A model generated the notes under the pieces. That model searched no databases and was not told the origin of the DNA. It was given only the letters and a program-made list of their open reading frames with translations. Source: Gloeocapsa sp. DLM2.Bin57 (GTDB taxonomy: Bacteria; Cyanobacteriota; Cyanobacteriia; Cyanobacteriales; Gloeocapsaceae). From it: a stretch of DNA of 60,627 bases. The translations under genes and the position numbers were made by a program. Numbering within the stretch: the stretch's first letter is position 1; each line of letters starts with the position of its first letter. The stretch covers positions 1-60,627 of the forward strand of contig RECR01000101.1 in NCBI GenBank assembly GCA_007693955.1, given 5' to 3'. Positions 47,219-56,445 of this stretch are shown here, in pieces.

Positions 47219-47339
47219 GATTCTAACGAGTCTCCTTAATTATTGCTTACGAAAGTTGTTTGAACTTGACAATAATTAGCTACATTTTTTGTCCAACAAT
47301 TTTCGGAAAATTTTTTAAGGAGACTAAATTTTTTTGAAA

Positions 47340-48215
47340 CTAGTAATAACTAGGGACAAAAAACTGTTCATTGAGGGGTGGACGCACGTAATCACTAGGA
47401 GCTGCTTCACGTGGTGGTAACTCTATTGCATCAGGGGTGAGATCTTCGTAGGGTATTTTACTAAGAATATGTCTGATACAGTTGAGTCTTGCTCTTCTTT
47501 TGTCGTCAGCATCTACTGTAAACCAGGGGGCTTCAGGAATGTTGGTATGAGCAAACATTTTATCTTTAGCTTGAGAATATTCTACCCAACGTTCACGAGA
47601 AGCTAAGTCCATGGGGCTGAGTTTCCAACGACGCACGGGATCGGTTAAACGAGAATGAAATCTAGCGTCTTGTTCGCGATCGCTCACTGAAAACCAGTAT
47701 TTAAGTAAGACTATTCCCGATCGCACTAACATTCTTTCTAATTCAGGACAAGAGAGCAGGAATTCTTGATATTCTTCTTCAGTACAATAACCCATTACTC
47801 GTTCAACTCCTGCGCGGTTATACCAACTTCTGTCAAAGAGAACTAGTTCACCTGCTGAGGGAAAGTGGGTTACATAACGTTGAAAGTACCATTGAGTTTT
47901 TTCTTGGTCTGAAGGTACACCAAGGGCGACGACGCGACAACCACGAGGATTAAGAGGCTCGGTGATGCGTTTGATTGTACCACCTTTACCCGCTGCGTCT
48001 CGTCCTTCAAAAACGATTATTACGCGCAAACCAACGTGTTTAATCCAATATTGCATCTTGACTAATTCTACGTGGAGTCTGCGCAATTCTTTTTCGTAGA
48101 ATTTTTTATCTAGTTTGCTTAATTCTTCTTCGCTGATATTATAGCCATTATCAAGCAATAGAGATGGTTCGTAAAGGTCTTCATTATCAAGTTTTTTCTT
48201 CTTTTTTTTACCCAT
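47340..48215 (-). CDS. ppk2: Polyphosphate kinase 2
   Basis: 291 residues. A Lys-rich start (MGKKKKKK) is followed by the PPK2 kinase core: Walker A IIVFEGRDAAGKGGTIKR, NPRGCRVVALG, WYFQRYVTHFP, the lid FDRSWYNRAGVERVMG, and LTDPVRRWKLSPMD. A single-domain (class I-like) enzyme using polyphosphate to phosphorylate nucleoside diphosphates, or the reverse. It is monocistronic. Confidence 0.94.
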   Translation of the reverse strand: MGKKKKKKLDNEDLYEPSLLLDNGYNISEEELSKLDKKFYEKELRRLHVELVKMQYWIKHVGLRVIIVFEGRDAAGKGGTIKRITEPLNPRGCRVVALGVPSDQEKTQWYFQRYVTHFPSAGELVLFDRSWYNRAGVERVMGYCTEEEYQEFLLSCPELERMLVRSGIVLLKYWFSVSDREQDARFHSRLTDPVRRWKLSPMDLASRERWVEYSQAKDKMFAHTNIPEAPWFTVDADDKRRARLNCIRHILSKIPYEDLTPDAIELPPREAAPSDYVRPPLNEQFFVPSYY

Positions 48216-48329
48216 ATGCTATACCTTGGTTATTTTTGACTATTGTATTTTACTATACTTGACTCTCCCCACCAGAATTGTCAAGTACAGACATTATGGG
48301 AGGCTTTAAGAAAGCACCTAAAGGTTATC

Positions 48330-49289
48330 TTAACGTTGAATTTCGGCAAAAATAGCCGCGAGAATCTCTCCTGCTCCTTTTTGGCGGAGTTTTTGGGCTA
48401 ATTCTACTCCTAGGGCTTCTGCTGAACTTGTTTTTCCCGTAACTTGGTCTTTAATCAGGGTTTGACCGTCTAAACTAGCTACCATTCCCATCAGGGTAAG
48501 ATTCTCTTCTGTGATACTGGTATTGACACCGATGGGAACTTGACAACCTCCTTCTAATTCTCTTAAAAATGCTCTTTCTGCTAAAGTGCGATCGCGTGTG
48601 GGGATGTCTTCGAGGACTTTAATGACTGGGAGAATTTCTTGATCACCTTGACGACATTCGATCCCGAGGGCTCCTTGTCCGACAGCGTGTAGGGATATTT
48701 CAGCTGGTATAACCTGATGAATGCGATCGCTCATCCCGAGACGTTCTAAACCTGCTACGGCTAGAATAATGGCGTCATATTCTCCCGCGTCTAATTTGGC
48801 TAGTCTGGTATTAACATTACCGCGCACATCTTTAAAAGCTAGATGAGGGTAGTAATGTCTTAGTTGTGCTAATCTCCGTAAAGAGGATGTACCGATTACT
48901 GCTCCTTCGGGGAGGGTGTCTAGTTGTTTATCCTGGTGTTTAGCGTTAACTACCAGAGCATCTGCTGGGTTGACTCTTTCGGTAACACAACCAAGAATTA
49001 AACCATCGGGAAGTTTAGTGGGTAAGTCTTTAAGAGAATGTACCGCAAAGTCTATGTCTTGATTGAGCATTCCTTGCTCTAATTCTTTGGTAAATAAACC
49101 TTTATCGCCTATTTTAGCTAGGGCTACATCTAAGATTTTATCCCCTTGGGTACTCATCTCTATTACTTCAAAGGAGATATTGGGAAAGTTTTTGGCTAAT
49201 TCTCCTTGTACCCAATGAGTCTGTACTAAAGCTAATTGACTTTTACGTGAACCGATACGAATCGTACGAGAAGGGCTAGAAACGGTCAT
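48330..49289 (-). CDS. hemC: Hydroxymethylbilane synthase (porphobilinogen deaminase)
   Basis: 319 residues. [14 protein letters not shown] and STQGDKILD are at the start, with [12 protein letters not shown] and [12 protein letters not shown] in the middle. The dipyrromethane-cofactor Cys lies in [11 protein letters not shown]. It joins four porphobilinogens on the way to haem, chlorophyll and bilins. The upstream gap (49290-49463) is a purine-rich intergenic stretch without genes. Confidence 0.96.
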   Translation of the reverse strand: MTVSSPSRTIRIGSRKSQLALVQTHWVQGELAKNFPNISFEVIEMSTQGDKILDVALAKIGDKGLFTKELEQGMLNQDIDFAVHSLKDLPTKLPDGLILGCVTERVNPADALVVNAKHQDKQLDTLPEGAVIGTSSLRRLAQLRHYYPHLAFKDVRGNVNTRLAKLDAGEYDAIILAVAGLERLGMSDRIHQVIPAEISLHAVGQGALGIECRQGDQEILPVIKVLEDIPTRDRTLAERAFLRELEGGCQVPIGVNTSITEENLTLMGMVASLDGQTLIKDQVTGKTSSAEALGVELAQKLRQKGAGEILAAIFAEIQR

Positions 49290-49463
49290 TTTTATCTTAA
49301 TGTTTATACTAAATGGCTGATTGAGGGGGAAGTAAATCTTAGCTCAAATGGGGATAGGGAATAGGAAAGTGAAGAATAAGGCAAGAGATGTAATAATTAA
49401 TTAACTCATTCGATATCTTAACCCCTTTCTTCGGAACTCTGATTCCTCTTACTCCCCTGGAAT

Positions 49464-51575
49464 TTAGACTTGAACTGGTTCGTAAGCTGTGGTTAGCTGT
49501 TCGAGTTGGTTAATTAGTAAGCTCAAGAATAAACCTACGTCGGTAACGATTCCAATGGATTCAATTGAGCCGCGATCGCTTAATTTAGTCACAACTGCTG
49601 GGTTAATATCTACACAAACCATTTTTACACCAGCCGGAGTCATATTACCTACACCTATGGAGTGGAGCATAGTAGATAGCATTAATACCATGTCTGCTCC
49701 TTCTAATAGTCTGGCGTATTCTGTTTGGGCTTTGATTAAATCCATTTCTGTATCCGGTAGAGGACCATCATCACGAATTGAACCGGCTAAACAGAAGGGT
49801 ACTTGATTGCGGACGCATTCATACATTACCCCTTGAGTAATTACTCCTGCTGCTACTGCTCCTGCTATGCTACCGTAGCGACGGATGCTATTAATTACCT
49901 TGAGATGGTGACGATGTCCACCTTTAACGGGTATTCCCCGCTGCATATCTACACCGAGAGAAGTTCCCATCATCGCTTGTTCGATATCATGAACGGCGAT
50001 CGCGTTTCCGCCTAGTAAAGCTTGGACATAACCTTCTCTAATCAGTCTAGAGAGGTGTTGTGCTCCTCCTGTATGAATTACTACAGGTCCTGCTGTTACT
50101 ACTACTTTACCTCCCTGGTCGCGAATATGGCGCATTTCCCAGGCTATTTGTTCTACTAATAACTCAACGCGACGTTCACTGGATACACCTGCTCCCATGA
50201 AGCTAAATTCTTGATTTGATTGAGTTTCTCTAGTCAAGTTTTTACGACCGCTTCTAATACCTTCGACACCGACTATAACTTGATCTCCTACTTGTAAGTC
50301 GCGCAGAATTTTACAAGTTGCTTCTAGTCCTGATGGGGTTTGACTTACTACTATAGCTCCATCCATGCGTTGATTTTGGACTTTTACCCACTGACAATTG
50401 ACTCTGACTTCTGTGGGATAAATCGTAGTAACATAAAAATCATCTGGGGCTACACCATCTTTAGTCACTACTTCTAGGTTGGTATCGCATATTTCAGCGG
50501 GAGGAGCTACCGCACCTAAATCGATTAATTGAGTCATAATGTCTTCCATTATGTCGTGAGAAGGAGCTGATATGCGCACATCCGCTACAGAAGTACTCGC
50601 TCTTTGTTCTCCGAGATGGAAGTTAAGAACTTGGAAACTTCCCCCTGATTCTACAATTAAATCTAGAGCTTGATTCATAATTCCCGCGTCGAGTAAATGT
50701 CCTTCCATGCGTATGGTGCGACTTTCTACCGCTGTGGTTGCGTGGACATCGGGTAGTCTAGGTTCAGTTACTCTCAGGGTTAGACATTTAGCAGCACCAC
50801 CTGCTTTGAGAAATTCGGTTAAAGGAGTCTCAATTACTTGGAATCCACGAGCATTTAATCTTTGTTTTAAGTTATCACTGACTTGGTTCATAATCACCAA
50901 GCTATTGATATTTACCGCGTTACAAGCAAAGTTCACGGCGTCTGCTTCGGCGATCGCTATTCTTTTTTCTGCAGGAATGCGCATCTCAATCAAGCGATTA
51001 GAATAACTATCAAAAGCGGGAGGATAATAGAGCAGATAACCTCCACTCAAAGGACAAAAACAAGTATCGAGATGATAAAATCGTTCATCCACTAACCGTA
51101 GTGATAGTACCTCTGTGTCTAACCATTTGGCTAAATAGGGGTGTGAGTCTAATTCTGAGCGGAAACCATAACCGGCCCATAACCAACGCCCTTCTCTGTC
51201 AAAGAGTGCGTCTCCTGCTCCTTCAAAGGGTAAATCTTTAGGTAATTCTTGTACTGTAAAACCTTTGGCGGCGAACCATTCTTTAAAATAGGGTTCTTCT
51301 CCTTGACGCTCGGGGTGAAAGAAGCGACTGATAACTACGTTATCACCTAATACTAGTCCCGCGTTAGCGGTAAATACCATATCGGGCCAACCCTTGGCAG
51401 GCTCTACCAAATCTACTATAGCGTGTTCTTTAATTACGTGATATAGTTTTTCCCATTGCTCTACTGCTTTTTCTGGTGATGATTTATGTATGTTCCCTTC
51501 CATCCAGGGGTTAATTACGTAGTCAACGTCGTAGTGCTTTGGTGCGCACATCAGAAAACGAATCGGTTCAGTCAT
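49464..51575 (-). CDS. argZ: Arginine dihydrolase / ornithine cyclodeaminase-like bifunctional protein (ArgZ/AgrE)
   Basis: 703 residues. The N-terminal ~285 are a guanidino-group-modifying domain with FLMCAPKHYDV, NAGLVLGD, the His of RFYHLDTCFCPL and the catalytic Cys of GGAAKCLTLR. The C-terminal ~400 form the LOR/SDH-type domain seen in TIGR00300 proteins, with GGHRHHLK and an NAD-binding MVCVDINPAVV. In cyanobacteria ArgZ/AgrE turns arginine into ornithine and ammonia, and the second half makes proline from ornithine in some species. It draws nitrogen from arginine and cyanophycin. It is divergent from the asparaginase gene. Confidence 0.95.
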   Translation of the reverse strand: MTEPIRFLMCAPKHYDVDYVINPWMEGNIHKSSPEKAVEQWEKLYHVIKEHAIVDLVEPAKGWPDMVFTANAGLVLGDNVVISRFFHPERQGEEPYFKEWFAAKGFTVQELPKDLPFEGAGDALFDREGRWLWAGYGFRSELDSHPYLAKWLDTEVLSLRLVDERFYHLDTCFCPLSGGYLLYYPPAFDSYSNRLIEMRIPAEKRIAIAEADAVNFACNAVNINSLVIMNQVSDNLKQRLNARGFQVIETPLTEFLKAGGAAKCLTLRVTEPRLPDVHATTAVESRTIRMEGHLLDAGIMNQALDLIVESGGSFQVLNFHLGEQRASTSVADVRISAPSHDIMEDIMTQLIDLGAVAPPAEICDTNLEVVTKDGVAPDDFYVTTIYPTEVRVNCQWVKVQNQRMDGAIVVSQTPSGLEATCKILRDLQVGDQVIVGVEGIRSGRKNLTRETQSNQEFSFMGAGVSSERRVELLVEQIAWEMRHIRDQGGKVVVTAGPVVIHTGGAQHLSRLIREGYVQALLGGNAIAVHDIEQAMMGTSLGVDMQRGIPVKGGHRHHLKVINSIRRYGSIAGAVAAGVITQGVMYECVRNQVPFCLAGSIRDDGPLPDTEMDLIKAQTEYARLLEGADMVLMLSTMLHSIGVGNMTPAGVKMVCVDINPAVVTKLSDRGSIESIGIVTDVGLFLSLLINQLEQLTTAYEPVQV

Positions 51576-51691
51576 AACTTAATTCGGAACTCAAAATAAC
51601 AATATGTCTAAAATTTTAATAGACCAACTTACTAATATAACATTAACTCTTATAATTTAAGAAAGTGAATCAGCAAAATTAATCAAATTCC

Positions 51692-52639
51692 ATGGTCAAA
51701 AGAACAGAAATACCAACAATAGAAGTGCGTTTACTCCGAGAGGGTATCACTGAGTCTGTACATCAGATTGAAGCAAGTGTCTGTGATCAACGAGGGAGAG
51801 TATTATTAGCAGCGGGAAACCCTGAAAAGGGTGCTTTTATTCGTTCTGCTCTCAAACCATTTCAAGCTCTCGCTGTTGCTGCTAATGGTACTTTAGAACG
51901 TTATAATCTCTCTGACCAAGATTTAGCGATTATTTGCGGTTCGCATCAGGGAACAATTGAACAAGCTAGACAAGTCTTTCACATTCTCTGGAGGGCTGAA
52001 ATTGAACCAGATAGATTACAATGTCCTGTGGGGGAAAACCAGAATAGTCCTCTACAACATAACTGCTCAGGTAAACACGCGGGAATGTTGGCTGTAGCCA
52101 AACAATGCAATTGGCCCTTAGAAACCTATTTAAACCCTTCTCACCCTGTACAACAGTTGATCTTAAAAAAAATAGCTGAACTTTTGGAAATGCCAGGAGC
52201 AGAGTTGATTTGTGCTCATGATGACTGTGGTGCACCTACTTATTTTATGCAGTTACGACAGATGGCTCTTCTCTATGCTCAACTCGCTTCAGGTAACAAT
52301 CTAGAGTTAGAAAGAATCGTTAGAGCTATGACTCGTCATCCTCATATGGTAGCTGGTGAGGGAGCTTTTGATACAGAGTTAATGCGCTTAACTGAAGGAG
52401 AATTAGTTAGTAAATCTGGTGCAGAAGGAATACAATGTATTGGTCGCGTTGGTGAGGGTATGGGTTTAGCTATTAAAGTACTTGATGGCTCTAAACGCGC
52501 TAAACATGCCGCTGCTATCCATCTACTTAAACAAATGGGCTGGATTACTCCGACTTTGGCAGAATCTTTGACTGATAAGTTTATGAATCTGGGTAATTAT
52601 AAGCGTTTAGAAGCAGTAGGTGAGTTAGTTTATCCTTAA
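51692..52639 (+). CDS. L-asparaginase II-family (thermolabile type) asparaginase
   Basis: 315 residues of the asparaginase II family related to the Rhizobium AnsA type. Motifs: FIRSALKPFQALA, AIICGSHQGT, LQHNCSGKHAGMLA, AHDDCGAPTY, HPHMVAGEGAFD and SKSGAEGIQ. It hydrolyses asparagine to aspartate and ammonia. Divergent from argZ, it gives a nitrogen-release gene pair sharing a 116-bp promoter region. No clear NtcA box was seen there. Confidence 0.88.
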   Translation: MVKRTEIPTIEVRLLREGITESVHQIEASVCDQRGRVLLAAGNPEKGAFIRSALKPFQALAVAANGTLERYNLSDQDLAIICGSHQGTIEQARQVFHILWRAEIEPDRLQCPVGENQNSPLQHNCSGKHAGMLAVAKQCNWPLETYLNPSHPVQQLILKKIAELLEMPGAELICAHDDCGAPTYFMQLRQMALLYAQLASGNNLELERIVRAMTRHPHMVAGEGAFDTELMRLTEGELVSKSGAEGIQCIGRVGEGMGLAIKVLDGSKRAKHAAAIHLLKQMGWITPTLAESLTDKFMNLGNYKRLEAVGELVYP

Positions 52640-52656
52640 GGATTGCTGTTAAATAT

Positions 52657-52671
52657 TGATAACGGTTATCA
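52657..52671. promoter_or_regulatory. Zur-type operator palindrome upstream of the COG0523 gene
   Basis: TGATAAC-G-GTTATCA is a perfect 7-1-7 palindrome in an AT-rich surround. It fits the Zur box of cyanobacteria (TGATAAT-N-ATTATCA type) in all but the two innermost base pairs. The next gene is a COG0523 metal GTPase with a His-rich segment, a known target of Zur. A pyrimidine repeat (52690-52797) lies between the box and the ATG at 52806. Confidence 0.7.
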
Positions 52672-52689
52672 TTATAAACAGTTTGGAGT

Positions 52690-52797
52690 TAGGTTTTAGG
52701 TGGAACGCTAGAACGGTAGAACGGTTTTATTATTACTATATATCATACTCCCCATCTCCCTACTTCCTACTCCCCCTCTCTTCCCTCTTCCCTTAAT
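52690..52797 (+). repeat. Intergenic repeat, copy 3
   Basis: Begins GTGGAACGCTAGAACGGTAG and AACGGTTTT, then AT-rich, then a long pyrimidine tract (CTCCCCATCTCCCTACTTCC, CTCCCCCTCTC). It mirrors the reverse complement of 51-130 and resembles 32854-32970. It lies between the Zur-type box and the COG0523 start codon. Confidence 0.5.
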
Positions 52798-52805
52798 TAA
52801 TAATC

Positions 52806-53750
52806 ATGAAACAATTGCCCGTAACAGTAATTACAGGATTTCTCGGGAGTGGTAAAACTACTCTACTTAATCATATTCTCAGTAATAATAAGTTAAAAGT
52901 AGCGGTTTTAGTCAACGAATTTGGGGATATTGATATAGATAGTCAATTATTGGTATCCGTTGATGAAAATATGATTACTCTTAGTAATGGCTGTATTTGT
53001 TGCAGTATTAATGAGAGTTTGATAGAAGCTATTGAGCAAATTTTAGACCTAGAACAACCTGTTGATTATTTAATAGTAGAAACAACGGGAGTAGCAGATC
53101 CTTTACCTATTGCTTTAACTTTTTTAAGTACTCATTTACGTGAACTTATTAGACTTGATTCTATCTTAACTGTTGTAGATGCAGAAAGTTTTACATCAGA
53201 ACATTTTGATAGTGATGCTGCTTTAAAACAAATAATTTATGGGGATATTATTATCTTAAATAAAACGGATTTAGTCACAGCAACTAAATTAAAATCTTTA
53301 GAGGGAGATATTCAATTAATCAAACCAGGAGCAAGAATTATTCACTCTGAATATGGTAAAGTTCCCTTACCTTTATTACTAGATATAGATTTATGTGAGC
53401 CTAGTATTTATGAGAATATAAAGCAAGAGCATCATGATCACGATCATCCTTCTCACCATCTGGAAATAGATGATTTTGTGTCTATTTCTTTTGAAAGCGA
53501 TCGCCCCTTTAATTTGGCAAAATTTCAGAATTTTTTCGCTGATGCTAAAGTTAATCAAGTTTTTCGTGCTAAAGGTATTCTCTGGTTTGCTGAGAGTCAA
53601 TTACGTCATATTTTCCAACTCAGTGGTAAACGTTATGATATTCATACTGACCAATGGAAAACTCAGAAAAAGAATCAATTAGTCTTAATTGGTCGTAATT
53701 TGAACGTTGCAGAAATTAATCAAGGACTTGAAGAATGTTTGTTAGGCTAA
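52806..53750 (+). CDS. COG0523 (CobW-like) GTP-dependent zinc metallochaperone
   Basis: 314 residues. G1 GFLGSGKTTLLNHIL, the switch NEFGDIDIDSQLL, the metal-binding CxCC in LSNGCICCSINES, ETTGVADP and the NKTD base motif are all present. A His/Asp-rich patch (EHHDHDHPSHH, ~207-217) suggests zinc handling. The C-terminal CobW domain ends FNLAKFQNF and GLEECLLG. The perfect Zur-type palindrome upstream supports expression in zinc shortage. It is unlikely to be CobW proper. Its last ~60 bp are duplicated downstream at 53937-54000. Confidence 0.9.
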   Translation: MKQLPVTVITGFLGSGKTTLLNHILSNNKLKVAVLVNEFGDIDIDSQLLVSVDENMITLSNGCICCSINESLIEAIEQILDLEQPVDYLIVETTGVADPLPIALTFLSTHLRELIRLDSILTVVDAESFTSEHFDSDAALKQIIYGDIIILNKTDLVTATKLKSLEGDIQLIKPGARIIHSEYGKVPLPLLLDIDLCEPSIYENIKQEHHDHDHPSHHLEIDDFVSISFESDRPFNLAKFQNFFADAKVNQVFRAKGILWFAESQLRHIFQLSGKRYDIHTDQWKTQKKNQLVLIGRNLNVAEINQGLEECLLG

Positions 53751-54023
53751 AGTTATTTAACTAGGGAAAATTATTAATAAAAAACTTATTAAGACTTGTT
53801 AAGGTAAGGATTAAAAAATATGATAGAGTTATTAGAACAAGCTATCGCACTCTTAAAAAATTATCTGGTTATTTAAGTATGGTTAACTACATAAAGTCGC
53901 TTGATTCGAAAGGATTCTCAAAGTTATCTAGTCTTAATTGGTCGTAATTTAAACGTTGCAGAAATTAATCAAGGACTTGAAGAATGTTTGTTAAGCTAAA
54001 GTTATTTAACTAGGGAAAAAATT
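53751..54023 (+). pseudogene. Scar of a tandem duplication (COG0523 3' end, hydroquinone-reductase 5' fragment, antitoxin-like start)
   Basis: This gap is a mosaic. From 53937 to ~54018 it repeats the last ~60 bp of the COG0523 gene and the ~25 bp after it (same as 53688-53770) with only a few changes. Just before, TCGCTTGATTCGAAAGGATT at 53897 copies the stretch TCGCTTTATTCGAAAGGATT at 54084 inside the next gene. At 53820 a short frame MIELLEQAIALLKNYLVI resembles the start of a small antitoxin and stops. The order suggests a former duplicated COG0523-reductase unit, mostly deleted. Confidence 0.7.
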
Positions 54024-54956
54024 ATGGGACTACTGATAGAAGGAGTTTGGCACGACCAATGGTACGATACCACTAGTACAGGAGGTCGCTTTATTCGAAA
54101 GGATTCTCAATTTCGCAACTCAATAACTCCTCAAGGAAAATTCCCACCCGAAGCTAATCGTTATCATCTTTATGTTTCTTATGCTTGTCCTTGGGCTCAT
54201 CGTACCTTAATTTTTCGTAAGTTAAAAGGTTTAGAAAAGATTATTTCTGTATCTGTAGTTAACTGGTATATGGGGGAAAATGGTTGGACTTTTGCTCCAG
54301 GGAAAGAAGTGACACCAGATCACCTGTCTGGTTTTAGTTATCTTTATCAGATTTATACTAAAGCAGATCCCAACTATACTGGAAGAGTAACAGTTCCCAT
54401 ACTTTGGGATCAACAAACCGAGACCATAGTTAATAACGAATCATCGGAAATTATTCGGATATTTAATACTGCTTTTGACGAATTAGGAGCAATACCAGGA
54501 GATTACTACCCAGAAGCTTTGAGAGCAGAGATTGATCAGATTAACGATCGCATCTACCATACAGTCAATAATGGCGTCTATAAAGCAGGATTCGCTACTA
54601 CTCAGGAAGCTTATAACGAAGCTATTGGACCTCTTTTTGATACCTTAGATTGGTTAGAAACCCGTTTAGAAACACAAAAATACCTTATGGGAGACAACCC
54701 TACAGAAGCCGACTGGAGACTATTTACTACTTTAGTCAGATTTGATGCTGTTTATGTGGGTCACTTCAAATGTAACCTACGTCGCATCGTAGATTATCCT
54801 AATCTTTGGGCTTACCTACGACGATTATACCATACACCAGGGATAGCTGAAACCATTAACTTTCAACATATCAAAGGACATTACTATCAAAGTCATCAAA
54901 CCATTAATCCTACAGGAATAGTACCTAGAGGACCAGAAATTGACTGGAGTATTTAA
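54024..54956 (+). CDS. Glutathionyl-hydroquinone reductase (YqjG/ECM4 type)
   Basis: 310 residues. An N-terminal RFIRKDSQFRNSI and the catalytic Cys in YVSYACPWAHRTLI are followed by VPILWDQQTETIVNNESSEI (glutathione site). The C-terminal helical domain holds NNGVYKAGFATTQEAY, LMGDNPTEADWRLFTTLVRFD and FKCNLRRIVDYPNLWAY. These Xi-class glutathione transferases reduce glutathionyl-hydroquinones. The region just upstream carries a decayed copy of part of this gene. Confidence 0.94.
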   Translation: MGLLIEGVWHDQWYDTTSTGGRFIRKDSQFRNSITPQGKFPPEANRYHLYVSYACPWAHRTLIFRKLKGLEKIISVSVVNWYMGENGWTFAPGKEVTPDHLSGFSYLYQIYTKADPNYTGRVTVPILWDQQTETIVNNESSEIIRIFNTAFDELGAIPGDYYPEALRAEIDQINDRIYHTVNNGVYKAGFATTQEAYNEAIGPLFDTLDWLETRLETQKYLMGDNPTEADWRLFTTLVRFDAVYVGHFKCNLRRIVDYPNLWAYLRRLYHTPGIAETINFQHIKGHYYQSHQTINPTGIVPRGPEIDWSI

Positions 54957-54987
54957 TTAAATTTAAGACCTGGTATGAGATCTGAAT

Positions 54988-55083
54988 TTAACCTCCTGCG
55001 GCAAAAGTAACCATGACTAGAATAGATAGTAAAATGCCAGGTGAAAGTAAAGTAACAAGCAAGAGTAGTTCATGGGGTGTCAT
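54988..55083 (-). CDS. 31-residue single-transmembrane-helix small protein
   Basis: Short frame from ATG 55083: MTPHELLLLV, then TLLSPGILLSILVMVTFAAGG with one hydrophobic helix spanning most of its length and no charged residue beyond position 5. The size and composition recall the tiny thylakoid subunits of cyanobacterial photosystems and cytochrome b6f, but I cannot assign it to PsbX, PsbT, PetN, PetL, PsaM or Psb30. The ribosome-binding site is weak. It lies alone in a 415-bp gap. Real but unassigned, or chance, are both possible. Confidence 0.45.
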   Translation of the reverse strand: MTPHELLLLVTLLSPGILLSILVMVTFAAGG

Positions 55084-55205
55084 AATAGTCACAAGTCTAA
55101 AGAGAATTATGAACTATCTTTACATACCTAATGGAAGTTACTAAGGGAATTTCAGAAAAATTTAACGATTTGTGAGTGAGAAGTCCCCGTAGGACAACTT
55201 TTATT

Positions 55206-55329
55206 TTTGAAGTTCCTACTACTAAGGTAAAGCCTAGTCAAACCTGACTTCAATGCGGTCATCAAGAAAACAAACCCTTTAAATATCTCCAGATTTTAAT
55301 TGATTCAACAAATGTTGCCGATTCTTGAT
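55206..55329 (+). pseudogene. Relic of a TnpB-type protein (zinc-finger region)
   Basis: The frame reads FEVPTTKVKPSQT, stop, LQCGHQENKPFKYLQI. It resembles the C-terminal zinc ribbon of IS605/IS1341 TnpB (family S-Q-T-C-x-x-C-G-H), with the first Cys codon changed to TGA at 55245-55247. Neither a start nor the RuvC region is present. It is a fragment without function. Confidence 0.5.
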
Positions 55330-55371
55330 CCCTTATACTAATATGTACAGAGTGGTTTGAGGAGTAATGGT

Positions 55372-56445
55372 ATGAATCGGTATTTAAATATCGATGGAGT
55401 AGCGATTCACGATCAAAGTGATTGCTATGTCATCGCCGAAATTGGCAATAATCATCAGGGAAACCTAGATAAGTGTAAAGAAATGTTTCGGGTGGCTAAA
55501 GAATGTGGCGCTAATGCAGTTAAATTGCAAAAGCGAGATAATCGCAGTCTCTACACCAAAGCAGCTTTTGATAAACCCTATGAACACGAGAATAGCTTCG
55601 GAAGTACTTACGGGGAACATCGGGAATTTTTAGAATTTGGTCAAGCAGAATATCTAGAATTAAAAGAATACGCAGCACAAATAGGGATCACTTTCTTTGC
55701 AACCGCTTTTGACTTCCCTAGTGCGGACTTTTTAGAAGCCTTGGATCTACCTTTATATAAAATAGCATCAGGAGATATCAAAAATATCCCCCTAATCAAG
55801 TATATCGCTAGCTTCAACAAACCCATGATTGTTAGTACAGGAGGAGCTACCCTAGAAGATGTACAAAGGGTATATCAGGAAATCATGCCGATTAATCCTC
55901 AATTATGTATCCTCCAATGTACAGCAAGTTATCCCGCTAGTTTTGAAGAATTAGACCTCAAAGTAATCCAAACCTATCAAGAAATGTTCCCCGAGATCAG
56001 TGTGGGATTATCTAGTCATGATAACGGTATAGCTATGGCTGTAGCAGCTTATGTACTAGGAGCAAGAGTAATCGAAAAACATTTTACCCTCAATCGCGCT
56101 CTCAAAGGAACAGATCACGCCTTTTCCCTCGAACCAACGGGATTAAGAAAAATGGTCAGAGATTTGCGCAGAACAAAACAAGCTTTAGGAGATGGTCAGA
56201 AAAAAGTCTATCTCAGTGAACGTCCCGCGGTCATGAAAATGGGGAAAAAATTAGTAGCAACCCAAGATTTACCCGCAGGTCATATACTTACTAAAGCAGA
56301 TTTACAAATCAAATGTCCAGGAGATGGTATCCCTCCCTATGAATTAGATAAAGTAGTAGGAAAAATGTTAACCGAGTCTCTAGCCATAGATGAGGCGATC
56401 GCTTGGACAAAACTAACAGATAAAGTAGAAACAGCAGTACTGTGA
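55372..56445 (+). CDS. NeuB/SpsE-family nonulosonic (sialic-acid-like) acid synthase
   Basis: 357 residues from ATG 55372, with GAGGAG about 9 nt upstream. The TIM-barrel NeuB domain has VIAEIGNNHQGNLDKCKEM, AVKLQKRDNRSLYT, FATAFDFPSADFLE, YKIASGDIKNIPLI, STGGATLEDV, VGLSSHDNG, VIEKHFTLN and GTDHAFSLEP. The C-terminal SAF (antifreeze-like) domain starts at about 285 (KLVATQDLPAGHIL). It condenses phosphoenolpyruvate with an N-acyl hexosamine. It is translationally coupled to the SDR gene that follows. Confidence 0.9.
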   Translation: MNRYLNIDGVAIHDQSDCYVIAEIGNNHQGNLDKCKEMFRVAKECGANAVKLQKRDNRSLYTKAAFDKPYEHENSFGSTYGEHREFLEFGQAEYLELKEYAAQIGITFFATAFDFPSADFLEALDLPLYKIASGDIKNIPLIKYIASFNKPMIVSTGGATLEDVQRVYQEIMPINPQLCILQCTASYPASFEELDLKVIQTYQEMFPEISVGLSSHDNGIAMAVAAYVLGARVIEKHFTLNRALKGTDHAFSLEPTGLRKMVRDLRRTKQALGDGQKKVYLSERPAVMKMGKKLVATQDLPAGHILTKADLQIKCPGDGIPPYELDKVVGKMLTESLAIDEAIAWTKLTDKVETAVL

